A stretch of DNA of 64,000 bases from Mesostigma viride (lineage: Eukaryota > Streptophyta > Mesostigmatophyceae > Mesostigmatales > Mesostigmataceae), in contig RPFO01001042.1 in assembly GCA_009746045.1 (NCBI GenBank), positions 1 through 64,000 on the forward strand. The letters are read 5' to 3'. Of the stretch, positions 1 through 9,780 are shown piece by piece (positions within the stretch are counted from its first letter, which is position 1; every line of letters begins with the position of its first letter). The notes under the pieces were generated by a model. It was not told where the DNA came from. It worked only from the letters and a program-made list of their open reading frames with translations, and searched no databases. The position numbers and the translations under genes were made by a program.

Positions 1-494
1 AAATATAAGGTGTGCTAAAAGGTTCAAGAAAGTGGATCCACCAGTCCTGCATTGTACAAAAAGCCTTTGAATGCCTGCACAGTTTCGGACAGGCGCGGGC
101 AAACGGATGAAGCAGCCAGGAAAATATAAGGTGGTGCTAAAAGGGTTCAAGAAAGTGGATCCACCAGTCCTGCATTGTACAAAAAGCCTTTGAATGCCTG
201 CACAGTTTCGGACAGGCGGCGGCAAACGGATGAAGCAGCCAGGAAAATATAAGGGGTGCTGAAAGGGCCCAAGAAAGTGGATCCACCAGTCCTGCATTGA
301 GCTTGAAACTTATGAATGCCTGCACTGTCAGTGCCGGACAACCGGCGGCAAACGGATAAAGCAGCCAGGAAAATCTAGGGTAATGAAAGCTTTAAGGGCC
401 CAAGAAAGTGCTACCAACCCTCCTGCATTGTACAAAAAACTTCTGAATGCCTGCACATGCCGGATAAGCGGCGGCAAACGGAATGTGAAGCAAC
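1..494. repeat. Tandem array, about 121-127 bp unit, at least four copies
   Basis: Units begin near 1, 121, 244 and 371. Each carries the same block (a GTGGATCCACCAGTCCTGCA core, then a GGCAAACGGATGAAGCAGCC core), with small indels and substitutions that increase in the fourth copy. A degenerate fifth unit may run to about 580. The array is cut by the left window edge. Short ORFs across it are repeat translations, not genes. Confidence 0.9.
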
Positions 495-809
495 CAAAAA
501 CATGATTGCAATGTTTGTGCCCCTCCTGGCCTGGATAAAAAAACTAAAGAGGCCTGCATTGGCAGGATCACAACAACTTTGCCAGGACAGCAAAAAGGCA
601 GCACTCACCGCATTCCTGCCGGCGCTGCCCGATGAAGTCCCAAGAGTAGTAGCCATGACAATGGACATCTGTGTCCAGGCAGAGAGATGGATTGGTTTGG
701 TAGTGACAGTGTGAAGACTGGGTAAAGACTGTGAAGACTGGCTGTCCAGAGGAGGTTATGTCTTGAATGTCTGAAGTGTCTTGGGTGGCCACTTAACATA
801 TTCCAGCCG

Positions 810-1490
810 CTTTTGATATTTGGCGCGCTTTTACCGCCGCTGACGCCACATAACCGAGGGTGTCCCGCCCGATTACGCCGTTACGGCCGGGTGGCCGCCT
901 CACCCCTCACTTGTGACACCATTCTGACATCTGCCGGGTACCCAAAGCGACACTCTTTTTCCGTCGCTGTCGTCATTCGACTGACGGTACGCCGTCCGAT
1001 TTGGTCTCAAGGCAGGGTAGAAAATATAATAAATCGATTAAAAAATGATCAAATCTCAACTTGCAGATCCTGATGAAGATTTTGTAAACAAGTGCCAGAT
1101 ATTTGAGAGTTTCAGCAGGGAAGCAAAAGATTCAGGACTTTCGAATTTGGCCGGGCTGGCGCGCTTCCAGGGAATGAATAACAGCCTGACTGACGAGGGC
1201 CCCACTCCTGACATCCGCCGGTTACCCGAAGCGACACCCTTATTCCGCCGCTTTCGTCGTTTGACTGACGGCACGCCGTCAGATTTTGCGTTCAGGGCCG
1301 GGTAGCAAATCATATATGGCAGACACTCACAAAGATTTTGGCCAGATGTCAGTGGAAAAGTGTCAGATATTTGTGAGTTACATGAGGGGAGCTCAGGATG
1401 ACTCACTTCGAACTTGGCCGGACTGGCGCGCTTCCTGGGAATAACAGCCGGGCTGACGGGGGCCACTTGGAATTCCGCCAGGTGCGCGGA
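810..1490. repeat. Diverged tandem repeat, about 260-285 bp unit, two to three copies
   Basis: The block around 930-1030 (GCCGGGTACCC, GCGACAC, then GACGGTACGCCGTC) recurs at 1215-1315. The block at 1063-1215 (GTGCCAGATATTTG, then GGCCGGGCTGGCGCGCTTCC) recurs at about 1355-1480. I see no credible gene between 494 and 1870; the rest of that interval is unremarkable. Confidence 0.75.
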
Positions 1491-1870
1491 ATTTATTGGG
1501 ACAAGCGGCCATCATCCGCAACTTTGCCGAGTCTGCGCTCTGAAAAACAAGAACAGCACAAGGGTTTGGCACAGGTAATGGGGCTCTGAGTAAGGCAAGT
1601 TGAGGATGCGTTTGGATTCTGCAGCCTGTAATAAGTCAGTGTGGCAGGCCTCCAAGGAGGAATCAGTCAAAGAATTCCCTGAATTGTTCAAGCCTGCTTT
1701 CCCTGGATTTTTCACATGCATTGAGAGAGTTGTTTTATCCGTTTTCTGCCGCGTTTCCTCCTTGTGCATGGTGTCTCATGCTGATTCTTTTCCCAGATGT
1801 CACCAGAGCTCCATACTCCTGAGGAAATTCATCAGCAGCAACCAGTGGGGGGCAGTCCCTCCTGAACTCT

Positions 1871-2164
1871 GTGGATTGGACCTTCCTGCTCTCCTCTTCT
1901 CCGCTGGACTCATCCCCCAGCTGGGGTGGCAAGACCACCACCCAAGAGGATTGGGAGAATTTCACTCCTCCCTTCATCCTGCAGTGGCTGGAAAGATACA
2001 AGCAGTCCGAGCAGGCCCGGCGTAAAGAGCCCGATACGCCCGGGAGCGCGGCCGAAAGCGAGCAACTGCGGCGAGAATTGGAGCAGGAGCTGATTTACCT
2101 TTTGTCAGAGCCAGAAGATTTCTTCTCTACAGAGACAGATGGGCAATGTGCAGGCAGTTTTTGA
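1871..2164 (+). CDS. Hypothetical protein, probably the N-terminal part of the next ORF
   Basis: This 97-residue ORF is rich in Ser and Pro at its start, then becomes a charged helical segment with many Glu and Arg (about residues 45-80). It ends just after the next ORF opens in another frame (overlap 2139-2164). The similar composition and tight overlap suggest one gene split by a frameshift near 2130-2160, but two overlapping genes cannot be excluded. I do not recognise the family. It sits at the left end of a virus-like gene block. The upstream 1500-1870 interval shows no gene. Confidence 0.4.
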   Translation: MDWTFLLSSSPLDSSPSWGGKTTTQEDWENFTPPFILQWLERYKQSEQARRKEPDTPGSAAESEQLRRELEQELIYLLSEPEDFFSTETDGQCAGSF

Positions 2165-2690
2165 TGAGACCAACCAGCTGAGTGGGGAGGACCAGCAGCT
2201 GCTGTGGGAATACTTGCTGGATGGGAGCATCGACATTTCCGACGCCTGCACGGCGAAGTTTGCCAAATTTAAGACCATGCTGGATACAGAGTCCCCCACA
2301 GAGCCCTCTGTCATCCTCAGGAGGTACCACACCCTGTCCAGATACCTGATGGCAGAGGGGCTGTCTCCCCACCACCGCCAGGATATGTTAAAGGCCAGGG
2401 CCAGGGTGGCAAAACGCGTGCCGTCTTCCTTGAGGGTTGACATGGACGAGTTGTTTTTGCTGGAGGACGAGAAGGTGGTGAAGGCTGTCACCCTCGACAG
2501 GGAGCAGCGGTTAGGCAGGGAGGCCGAGAAGGCCGCGGTGGCCTTTCGTGCCCAGAGGGCGCGAGAGTACGAGGAGAGGAGGAAGAGAGAGAAGGAGGCC
2601 GCCAAGAAGGCGGATAGGGAGGAGAGGGAGGCCAAGAGGCTCAAGAAACTGAACACCCACGATATCAGAAAGTTTTTTGACCGTACTTGA
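2139..2690 (+). CDS. Basic helical protein of the virus-like block, with PIP-box-like C-terminus
   Basis: The ORF encodes 183 residues. The first half is a predicted globular helical region. The second half (about 120-175) is a long uninterrupted helix of alternating Glu/Arg/Lys/Ala, likely a basic coiled coil. The protein ends in THDIRKFFDRT; the TxxIxxFF part resembles a PCNA-interacting peptide with Thr in place of Gln, which would suit a replication accessory protein. That is inference from a short motif. A very AT-rich 70-bp spacer separates it from the next gene. No family was recognised. Confidence 0.55.
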   Translation: MGNVQAVFDETNQLSGEDQQLLWEYLLDGSIDISDACTAKFAKFKTMLDTESPTEPSVILRRYHTLSRYLMAEGLSPHHRQDMLKARARVAKRVPSSLRVDMDELFLLEDEKVVKAVTLDREQRLGREAEKAAVAFRAQRAREYEERRKREKEAAKKADREEREAKRLKKLNTHDIRKFFDRT

Positions 2691-2765
2691 TGGTTTTGTG
2701 GAATCGTATTGATTTTGATGTGGCGACTCAGTTTAAAAAATTTCGTACTTATAATTAAAAATTAA

Positions 2766-3197
2766 ATGCGTTCCGGATTGAGTGTGCCATTGGTAGATGC
2801 GCAGGTTATGCACCGCGAACATCCGCGCACTTTTAAAGTGCCTTCGAGGGATAGGTTGTCTTCGATACGGCCGGGGGATTTTGTCAAGATATCTAACACA
2901 AAAGAGCGTTTCTGGGTTCGAGTGATGCGCGTGTCTCGCCCACGTCTAGAGGGCACCGTCGACAACAACCTCGTATACACGCAACCTTATGATGCGGGTG
3001 ACACCCTAGTGTTTCATGAGGCCAACGTGTATGAAATTCTAAAAGCCAAGCAAGCGAACGAGTTAAAGCTTGTTTTCAAACGTCACGCGCCTCGGGTTTG
3101 CGGAGGCCATCCCAAAAAAAGGAGGCCATCAAAATCCTTGTACACCCAAAACTTGACAACATGCTCGAACATCCAAAATATCGAAAGGTTTAACTAG
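2766..3197 (+). CDS. DUF2314-like small protein
   Basis: This ORF of 143 residues starts at an ATG just after an AT-rich run (TTATAATTAAAAATTAAATG), which may contain its promoter. Residues about 35-95 read like the DUF2314/YegJ pattern: PGDFVKI, then ERFWVRV, a turn, GTVDNNLVY, then GDTLVFHEANVYEI. Proteins of this kind are common as unassigned ORFs in large DNA viruses of protists. The last 40 residues are basic and probably disordered. The biochemical role is unknown. It lies in the same orientation as its neighbours in the virus-like block. Confidence 0.5.
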   Translation: MRSGLSVPLVDAQVMHREHPRTFKVPSRDRLSSIRPGDFVKISNTKERFWVRVMRVSRPRLEGTVDNNLVYTQPYDAGDTLVFHEANVYEILKAKQANELKLVFKRHAPRVCGGHPKKRRPSKSLYTQNLTTCSNIQNIERFN

Positions 3198-3293
3198 TTT
3201 CTAAAAACTCAAAGACACGAAGACGAGGGAGACAAACACCATCAAAGAACTTGTCAACAGCTACCAAGACCGGTAGGCGCATCACTTTGCGCT

Positions 3294-3302
3294 TATATAA
3301 AG
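3294..3302 (+). promoter_or_regulatory. TATA box upstream of the KilA-N/Bro-type gene
   Basis: TATATAAAG lies in otherwise GC-balanced sequence about 150 bp before the ATG at 3448. This is a textbook TATA match, and the downstream gene has no other obvious promoter. Confidence 0.5.
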
Positions 3303-3447
3303 GGATAACATATCTCCACGATTCAATAACAGCCAGTGACAAGTACATGACCATGGCGTTCCGGGCGGTCGTTATGTATCTGCGGCCCTCACGCCACGTG
3401 CCGGGGGAGGACCCCTTCGCGAACAAGATACGAGTGACGCCCGATGC

Positions 3448-4253
3448 ATGATATCGGTAATCGACGTGATCAAGGTCACGATGTTCATGGATCACAACGG
3501 CTCTTTTGTTGCCAATGCGGCTACTCAGGCATCGGGGCGCTGGTGCGCCTTTACAAGGCATACCCGGAGGTTGAAGCATCCAGCTTCAACTTGAAATTCC
3601 CCGGTAGTGGTCAGCGAGACACCCCTGTCACTGATCGACAGGGGATAATAAGGATCGTCCAGCTGCTGCCCGGCAGGCGGGCAGCGTCCTTCCGCGACAC
3701 CCTGGCAAAGCTGTTCAAGCGGTACCTGGACGCGGACCGGTCGCTGGCCGACGAAATATACGCCCGCGCGGATGCCAGGGACTCGCGGCTGAAGGACGAC
3801 CAACGCGTGAAGAGCTGCGAGTCCACCAAAAGCCACATGCAGGCCGTGAAGGAGAGTGGCGCCCCCTCGTTGGCTCGTAACCCGGCCAGGGTGTACGCGC
3901 ACATTAACGAGGTCAAAAACTACACGGCCACCGGGATGCACACTCGCGAGATCCGCGAGCTGCATCAGATGAAGAGGGGCGACTCGACGCGCGACTACCT
4001 CACCGAGAGCGTCTGCGCGGGCATCGACCTGATGAACATACTCAACAGGAACGCGATATCCAGGGGAGAGAACCCCTCCGCCAGCATCGACAACATAGGC
4101 AGGGAGCTGTTCCCGGTGTTTGAGCGCCTTAAGATGCACGAGGAAGCTAGCAAACCGCAGCCCAGGTCGTTTGCGCTGGCCAATAAGAACAAAAGAGAAG
4201 ACTACAAGAGGCTGATCGCCGAGACCCAGGCCAGGAAGCGCGTTTGCTCGTGA
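3448..4253 (+). pseudogene. KilA-N/Bro-N-type viral protein, frameshifted near its N-terminus
   Basis: The core (from about 3590) reads FPGSGQRDTPVTDRQGI, then a segment with LLPGRRAASFRDTLAKLF and KRYLDADRSLADEI. This is the signature of the KilA-N/Bro-N-like proteins found in polinton-like viruses, NCLDVs and their copies in protist genomes; they are presumed DNA-binding. The expected N-terminal start (MISVIDVIKV) is at 3448 in frame 1. The core is in frame 3, so a single shift at about 3520-3540 separates them. The remaining 150 residues are helical and charged. The gene ends at a TGA at 4253, followed within 20 bp by AATAAA. Family assignment is good; function is inferred from the family. 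Confidence 0.7.
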
Positions 4254-4270
4254 TGTCCATCGCCGGAGTT

Positions 4271-4311
4271 AATAAAGCATTTGTGTTATTGAATGAAAAT
4301 ACCCATTTATT
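4271..4311. terminator. Shared poly(A) region between convergent genes
   Basis: AATAAA on the plus strand (4271-4276) follows the KilA-type gene. TTTATT at 4306-4311 gives AATAAA on the minus strand for the converging gene that stops at 4317. The compact back-to-back signals suit a small viral genome. Confidence 0.6.
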
Positions 4312-4316
4312 GTTCT

Positions 4317-5433
4317 TCACCTGTACACAAAGGAAGTAGGCACCCCCTCCGCGTGCATAGTGAACTCTATCGGGCGCTGGTCGGTAAATATTATCAGGTT
4401 GTTAGCGGACGTGATGATCACGGGGCACCGCTTGTCCGGGTCGGCGTCATCCAAAAACTTTTGCTGATTGGGATCCGTCGCCTGCACCACCTTCGAAGAG
4501 GCCAGCACGCCGTTCAGCCCGGTGACGCCCCCGCCCGGGTTGTCCCAGGTCACCTTCCCTATGTCCATGAGGACGGGGCCGGGCTGGGCGGGCGTGTTGT
4601 TCGGCACCACGATCACCCGGAAGGTGGTCCCGCTCCATTGCGGCAGGATGGCGGGGGCGAGGGCGAGAACAGGGGTTGTTGAGGGAGTAATTGGGGTTGG
4701 ACAGGTGCTGGTGGTGCGCGATGGACAGCTCGAGTATGGCGGGGACGTGGGCCTGCACCACGAGGGGCAGCCACATGTACATCTGAACCACGTATTTGTT
4801 GTTCAGTGGGAATGCGGAGGGGACCAGGAGCAGGAGCTTGCGAGGGAAGTGCCCCCCCGCTCGGTAGGTGACGGTGAGCTTGCGCTGAGCCACACCGCTC
4901 GCGTCGAAGGTCCAGTCGCCGTAGTCCTGCGTCCCCGCGCTCGCGGCCATCTGTCTCACGGTCGCGCGCAGGCCGGCCAGGAGCGCCTCCTTCTCCGCGA
5001 GCCGCCACTCGTAGGAGGGGGGCAGTTGCGAGTCCTTCGCGAAGGGCGCCAGCTCTCCGGCGCGGTCGCTGAAGGTCCAGCTCTGGGTGCTGTCGAGCGG
5101 CAGGTCGTCGTCGCTGTACTCGGCTATCTTCATGTACGTGGGGCGGTAGTCCTCCCCGTCATAGTACTTGGGCAGCTGCCTGTACTCGGGCGCGATGGAG
5201 CCCAGGGCCTCGTACGCCCCGGTGACGGGGTTGAGGATCTGGAACTCGAGGATGTTGTGGCCCATCTCGCTCACGGTGGACACGAACTTGAAGAACCGGC
5301 CCATCTCGAAGGGGTTGAGACGGGTGAGCATGTTGGAATCGTTGAGCAGGATGCCCTTCTGGACGTACCCGTTGTCGGCTCGCAGGGAGTCCTGCTTCTT
5401 TGAGGCCATGGACGCGCATATACTTCCGCACAC
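4317..5433 (-). pseudogene. Virion-type structural protein (penton-like or triplex-like), one frameshift
   Basis: A minus-strand reading frame starts at 5433, or more likely at the in-frame ATG at 5409 (MASKKQDS). It runs about 240 residues to near 4690, then continues in a second frame from about 4650 to a stop at 4317. Joined length would be near 360 residues. The second half has alternating hydrophobic beta-strand patterns (LTVTYRAGG, KLLLLVPSAFPL, VVQMYMWLPLVV, FRVIVVPNN), as in a jelly-roll capsid or penton subunit. The shift falls in a G/C-rich run near 4650-4690. Convergence with a KilA-N/Bro gene supports a viral origin. The exact capsid role is my inference; profile comparison would decide. 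Confidence 0.45.
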
Positions 5434-5457
5434 ATTAGAAATGCTGGCCGATTTACA

Positions 5458-6000
5458 TCATCTCTTCTTCAACCATCCCAGCATCTTGTCCTCCGCCGTC
5501 GGATAACCGGCACTCGGTGCTGGGTATCCAGAAATCAGGGGGCGATAACCAGCGCTCGAGAGAGGGGTTTCGGGGGTGGAGGCTATACCGGGTCGCGGGG
5601 AGGGGCGAGGCCCGCGATGTCCGGCCCTGTCCATCGAGGCGTTCAGATTTGTCAACAATCGGTTTCCGGCACGCCTTGACGCCTTAACATTCTCGTTGAC
5701 GATATCGAATTGGGCCCTGTCCCTGTTATCCATGTCCGAGATCAACTTGAGCGCTCGATTAAGAGTCGTCCTTTCCCATCGATCCACGGGACCGTCCAGA
5801 GCGGCTCTCAGTTCATCACGCGTTTTGGAGTTTTTTTCAATCGAATCCGCGAGTGCGGCTTGCTGTTTCTTATTTTTTGCGAGACGGCGATCCGATGATG
5901 CAAGCAAGGCTTCATTGGATGCCACATTATTGTTTCTGTTTGTCAAACCAAATTTGGGTTTGTCGCGATCTGGTAAATGACTGGCAATCCGCGCCAAGAC
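5458..6000 (-). CDS. Small coiled-coil protein of the virus-like block, 5' part lost
   Basis: The frame is open from 6258 to 5458, but the part upstream of about 6000-6050 reads as the end of a retroelement protease, so the viral gene probably lost its 5' end. The retained portion has a charged helical domain (about 5690-5950; ADSIEKNSKTRDELRAALDG). It then has a Pro/Ser/Gly-rich tail and ends in DKMLGWLKKR. A similar architecture (helix plus flexible tail) is common for minor virion proteins. It is in tandem with and 25 bp upstream of the virion-type gene. Function is unknown. Confidence 0.4.
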   Translation of the reverse strand, partial: VLARIASHLPDRDKPKFGLTNRNNNVASNEALLASSDRRLAKNKKQQAALADSIEKNSKTRDELRAALDGPVDRWERTTLNRALKLISDMDNRDRAQFDIVNENVKASRRAGNRLLTNLNASMDRAGHRGPRPSPRPGIASTPETPLSSAGYRPLISGYPAPSAGYPTAEDKMLGWLKKR

Positions 6001-6049
6001 CTCTTGGTTACCATCAATATCCCCCCTGTCAAACGTAGTTGGGATGATC

Positions 6050-6547
6050 AGCAGGTCCTGAGCAATGGGCTCCTTAGAATCAGGCCCCTCCACTGCAACA
6101 CCCTTCACAGCCCTTACAGCCACACTAAGTCCCTGGGAGTAGCGATATCTCTGGAGGGGTAAACTACCCTGCCCTTCTAGTGCCAATTCCTCAGAGGTTA
6201 TCGTCACCCCCGGCTGCATGGCATAAGAAATTCTGCCCCAGTATGGCTGGACCCTCATAGCCCTCTACCACACAGAACACAGTGGGCACTCCCAGATTAG
6301 GCACACTCACCTCCCCCAGAACTTTCATGGACACATTCCTCGAGAAATCAGACACGGCTGGGCAACCGGCTACAGACATCTGCAACCCTGCAGCATCCTC
6401 AGCCCTCAGAATGGACACCTGCGAGTTGGTATCCACCTCTAATGTTGCTGCCCAGCATGACCCCCACCCCGTGAGCTTAGATACCTTGGGATCACGCTTG
6501 CCGCTCATCAATGCCCGGATGACGTCCGCCATGAGGAGCCCCTTCAA
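6050..6547 (-). pseudogene. Retropepsin-like protease remnant
   Basis: The minus-strand sequence encodes LEVDTNSQVSIL (protease active-site strand, with Asn where Gly of the usual DTG/DSG is expected) and about 75 residues later AILGQNFL, the usual ILGxxFL strand of retroviral-type aspartic proteases. It then shifts frame into PGVTITSEELALEG. The altered active-site triad suggests inactivity. It lies downstream of the integrase fragment on the same strand, which is not the usual gag-PR-RT-RH-IN order. Its 3' end abuts the viral coiled-coil ORF. Confidence 0.55.
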
Positions 6548-7555
6548 TGGGCTTTGGTCCAGCCCTGGCCCCCTACTGGCCTTGTGACAGTTGCTGCAGC
6601 AGATTCCAGCTCACCCTCGTCCATCCAGGACAGACCATCATCCAAGCATGGAGGGTTAGCATCTACTGCCTGGCTCTCCTCCTGAGCCTCAACCTCCAAG
6701 GGAGGCTCAGGGCCGTCTAATGGCCAGATTGCACTTGGCCTTTTCTCTTGGTTGTGAGCCCAGGACAACCTGTACACGCGCCTAGGATCCTTGTCCAAGG
6801 CTACCCGACAAGAATGGTTGGCCTCATCCAACTGGGTTACCAGCCCATCCTGCCACTTGCCACGCTTGCCTGGTATTGATGGCTCCTTCCACATCCTGAC
6901 CCCCATTCCCACAAGGGGCCTCAGCATTTTTCCAGCCCTTGTCCTTGCGCCTCAGCCGAGCATACACTCTATCTGCCTTTCTCAGGCAGGCACCCACTAC
7001 CTCTGGGGACAACAACCCAAAGTGCGCTGCTAAGGGAGAGACTGCCACACCATCATAGTAATAGTTTACCCTGTGGTTAAGCTGTTCCTCAATCCCCTTG
7101 CACCAGGCTGCCTTTTGCAAAGCAGATGCTACCACTGGCACAGACTTTGCTGCTAGCACCACTGTCTTTACCTCACGGATAGATCTCTCTACAGCCCCCT
7201 GCTGCCCATGACTCTCTCTAGGGACCACTACCAGCTTACACGGAAGCTGATCAGCATGCTTTCTCAAGCAGTCAAAGTGCAAGTCAGCTTGCACCAAGGT
7301 GTACACCCCAAAGCATGGCAACAAAGACTGGAGACCCAACAACAAGTGATGCTCATCCATGCCAGGCAGGATGGTCAACAGCCAATACCGGCTGAACCTA
7401 TCCACCCCCACCAACAGATGCAAACCACGCATGTGCTGTATATCTACTTGGATATCACCCCGCTCTCGAGCAGGCTCTCTAGCGTGGGACCGTGGTGGGT
7501 GAATCTGATTCTCCTGACAGACACAATTCTCAGCAGCCGCAGTGCAGGACTCCAA
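6544..7555 (-). pseudogene. Retroelement integrase core with GPY/F-like tail
   Basis: Two overlapping minus frames cover an rve-type DDE integrase. The first Asp is in the GDIQVDIQH / VGVDRFSRYW region, the second in LVQADLHFD, and the Glu in SHGQQGAVERSIREVK. A downstream domain (about 6700-6900; WKEPSIPGKRGKWQDG, then VYRLSWAHN) resembles the GPY/F C-terminal module of Ty3/gypsy integrases. The N-terminal HHCC zinc finger is incomplete. One frameshift lies around 6830-6920. It is interpreted as a retroelement fragment inserted in the virus-like block. Confidence 0.65.
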
Positions 7556-7615
7556 CAGAGGCTGCTTACCTAGCTTTCAAGCAATTTGCTAGAATTATAG
7601 CTAGTTCTGCCACAA

Positions 7616-7670
7616 ACTCGGTCCGTTTAATAGGACTGAGAAAAACTCAGTCCACTAAAACGGACCGAGT
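7616..7670. repeat. Hairpin: 25-bp inverted repeat around AAAAA
   Basis: The left arm 7616-7640 (ACTCGGTCCGTTT... GGACTGAG) pairs with the right arm 7646-7670, 22 of 25 positions matching, with a five-A loop. It sits exactly between the integrase fragment on the left and the copia element on the right, so it could be a foldback (MITE-like) insertion or an element end. Confidence 0.8.
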
Positions 7671-7881
7671 ACGGTTTAAGGGTTAACACCCAGTGAGGAC
7701 ATGGGCTCTCCAATAAGGCAGTATTTGCATGGGTGCTACCTGAGTCTCTTGGAGCATAAAAGGGAAAGGCTAGCCAAGGCGGGCGCCATAAGAACGGGCG
7801 CCTGTGATAACTGTGAAAGATCAGGAACTCACAATAATACGTTCTTGGCATCCTTTAATCCCAGCCATCGACTACACTCCT

Positions 7882-8570
7882 ATGCTGAATGTGTGCTCCA
7901 AGATGGTGCTGAAATTCGATGGCACAAGCCTACGTGGCTGGGAGGAGACCAAGACATCTCTTGAGGGTTTCTGTTCCTTCTATGAGGTTAAGGACGTCCT
8001 GCTGGGCACCAGGCAGGACCGCAAGGCTGACCAAGCTGTTGGCCTTGTCATCTCAGCTGCACTTGCGGGAGAAGCGAGGCGCATCCTATCGCTCGTGCCA
8101 GACCAATCTGGCAGCAAGCTCTACAAGACGCTGAGGGAGGTCTACGAGCAACAAAAGCTCACCAAGAGTCACCGCATGGACCTCAGGATTCAGCTTCACC
8201 GGCTGCAAATGAAGCCTGGGGAGACGATGGAGCAGTATATCCTACGTGGATTGCTGCTGCTGGCGGACTACCGTGCGGTGGGAGGCGTCATGAGCGACCA
8301 AGATTTTGCGGCTATTCTCAAGAGCGGCCTGCCTGACCGATATCGCCCTGCCCTGATTTCAGCGCACTTCAAAGAGGAGGACAGCTTGGAGGAGGTCAAG
8401 GCTGCGCTGCTGGAGGCGGAGGACATGCTGCTGGAGGACGGCCTTCTCAAGCCACCAAGGAGGAGCCAGCCCAAGGTCAAGCTTTCCACACTGCCAACAA
8501 GGGTGGTGAGAGGAAGCACTGCGCCTACTGCAACAGGGTTGGGCATGCGGAGACCCAGTGCTGGCAAAAG
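7882..8570 (+). pseudogene. Copia Gag (UBN2-type) with zinc knuckle in a shifted frame
   Basis: The frame opens at the ATG at 7882 (MLNVCSKMVLKF). Residues about 10-190 match the UBN2/gag pattern of copia elements: FDGTSLRGWEE, then SKLYKTLREVYEQQK, LRIQLHRLQMKPGETMEQY and DFAAILKSGLPDRYRP. At about 8500 the frame is lost. The CCHC zinc knuckle CAYCNRVGHAETQC is readable at 8520-8561 in another frame, and the protease frame begins in a third. At least two shifts therefore break Gag-Pol. Confidence 0.8.
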
Positions 8571-8572
8571 AA

Positions 8573-9780
8573 CTCCCAGCTCAAGCCACGAATCAAGGAC
8601 GGCGGGGCAACCAGCGCAGGAGGGGCAACCAAGCGACCAAGAAGGAGACCTCACCTGGCGGAAGCGTGGCCAACAACACCCAGGAGGCCGCGGAGCTGCC
8701 GGAGGGCTTCGTCTTCACCACCATCGCCGAGTCGGCGCCGTCGCAGGAGGCTGCTGCACTTACGCAGTATAGCCCCAAGCCCCCTGCCTGGGTTCTGGAC
8801 TCCGCTGCAAGCAGCCACATGTCCCCATGCCGCACTGACTTTGTGTCCCTCACCCCCACCACTAGGAAAATCGTCGGATCAGGAGGACGTCTTCGCGCGA
8901 CGGGAGTGGGCACGATTCGGCTCAAACTGCCCAAACAGCATGTGCACCTGAATGGTGCGCTCTTCGTGCCCGGCTTGAGCGCCCGACTGCTATCAGCTGG
9001 GCAGCTCGCCAAGGACGGCCACAAAGTCGACCTCACCGAGCAGACAGTGGTGCTGGACAACGAGACGCACAAGATTGCGCTGCAGAACAACATCTACGTG
9101 TTACCTGCGGAGCGCGACGAGGCGGCAATGGCTGCCACGGCCATCGAGCGGCCGGCGAGCCTGCTCTGGCACTGGCGTCTTGGGCATGCTGGCGAAGATC
9201 GGATCAAGAGGCTGGCCGCCATTCTGGAGTCTAACCTTTTTTCGAGGCGCCTGTCATCGCCTGGCTGCCCATCCTGCCCTGCTGGCTTCATCAAGAGGCG
9301 CTCATTTTCGCCTGGACAGCTCCGATCGACTGTTCCCCGAGCCAAGCTTCACAGCGACATTCTCGGGCCGATGCAGCCAGCAATTGGAGGCGCCCGCTAC
9401 ATGCTCGGCTATACCGACGATGCTACCCGCTGGCGATGGTGCTTTCCGCTTCGACACAAGGACGAGGCTGTTGACGCCTTACAACAGCTGCTCGCGCGCG
9501 AAATTCGCCCCTTCTACAACGGTTCGATTCTTCTCCGGACCGACGACGACGCAGTCTTCACTGGGCAGGCGTGGCGGGCCGTCTGCGCTGAACACCGAGT
9601 GCACCAGGAGTTCTCCAGCCCCTACACTCCTGAGCAGAACGGAGTGGCGGAGCGGCTGTGGGGTCTGGCCATGGGCATGACACTGGCAATGCTCACGCAT
9701 GCCGGTTTGCCCAAGGGATTCTGGGCATTAGCCTTCAATTGCGCGGTTTATATACTTAACCGCCTGCCGTCTAGCTCGAA
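8573..9780 (+). pseudogene. Copia Pol fragment: protease, GAG-pre-integrase, integrase core
   Basis: Protease: WVLDSAASSHM (8790-8822; the DSA variant of DTG is normal in copia). GAG-pre-integrase: LLWHWRLGHAG with CPSC (about 9165-9285). Integrase core: first Asp in LHSDILGPM (9349-9375), second in LLRTDDDAVF, Glu in TPEQNGVAERLWG. The sequence ends in the integrase C-terminal region at the junction with the gypsy fragment, so RT and RNase H are missing. The protease-integrase part is one uninterrupted frame, so the truncation is the main damage. Confidence 0.85.

Larger units (their letters stand above)
7882..9780 (+). mobile_element. Ty1/copia retrotransposon, 5' LTR absent, truncated in integrase
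   Basis: Order on the plus strand is gag, zinc knuckle, protease, GAG-pre-integrase, integrase, which is the Ty1/copia order. Reverse transcriptase and RNase H are absent: the sequence switches at about 9780 (just after NRLPSSSNP) into the minus-strand gypsy element. I see no LTR or tRNA primer-binding site upstream. The element is a dead fragment. Confidence 0.85.

Noticed and set aside
1-494. Possible CRISPR-like array at the left edge
   Set aside because: Whole 121-127-bp units are repeated, without unique spacers.
4468-5403. 311-residue plus-strand ORF
   Set aside because: Composition is that of the complement of the GC-rich virion-type gene; no independent motif.
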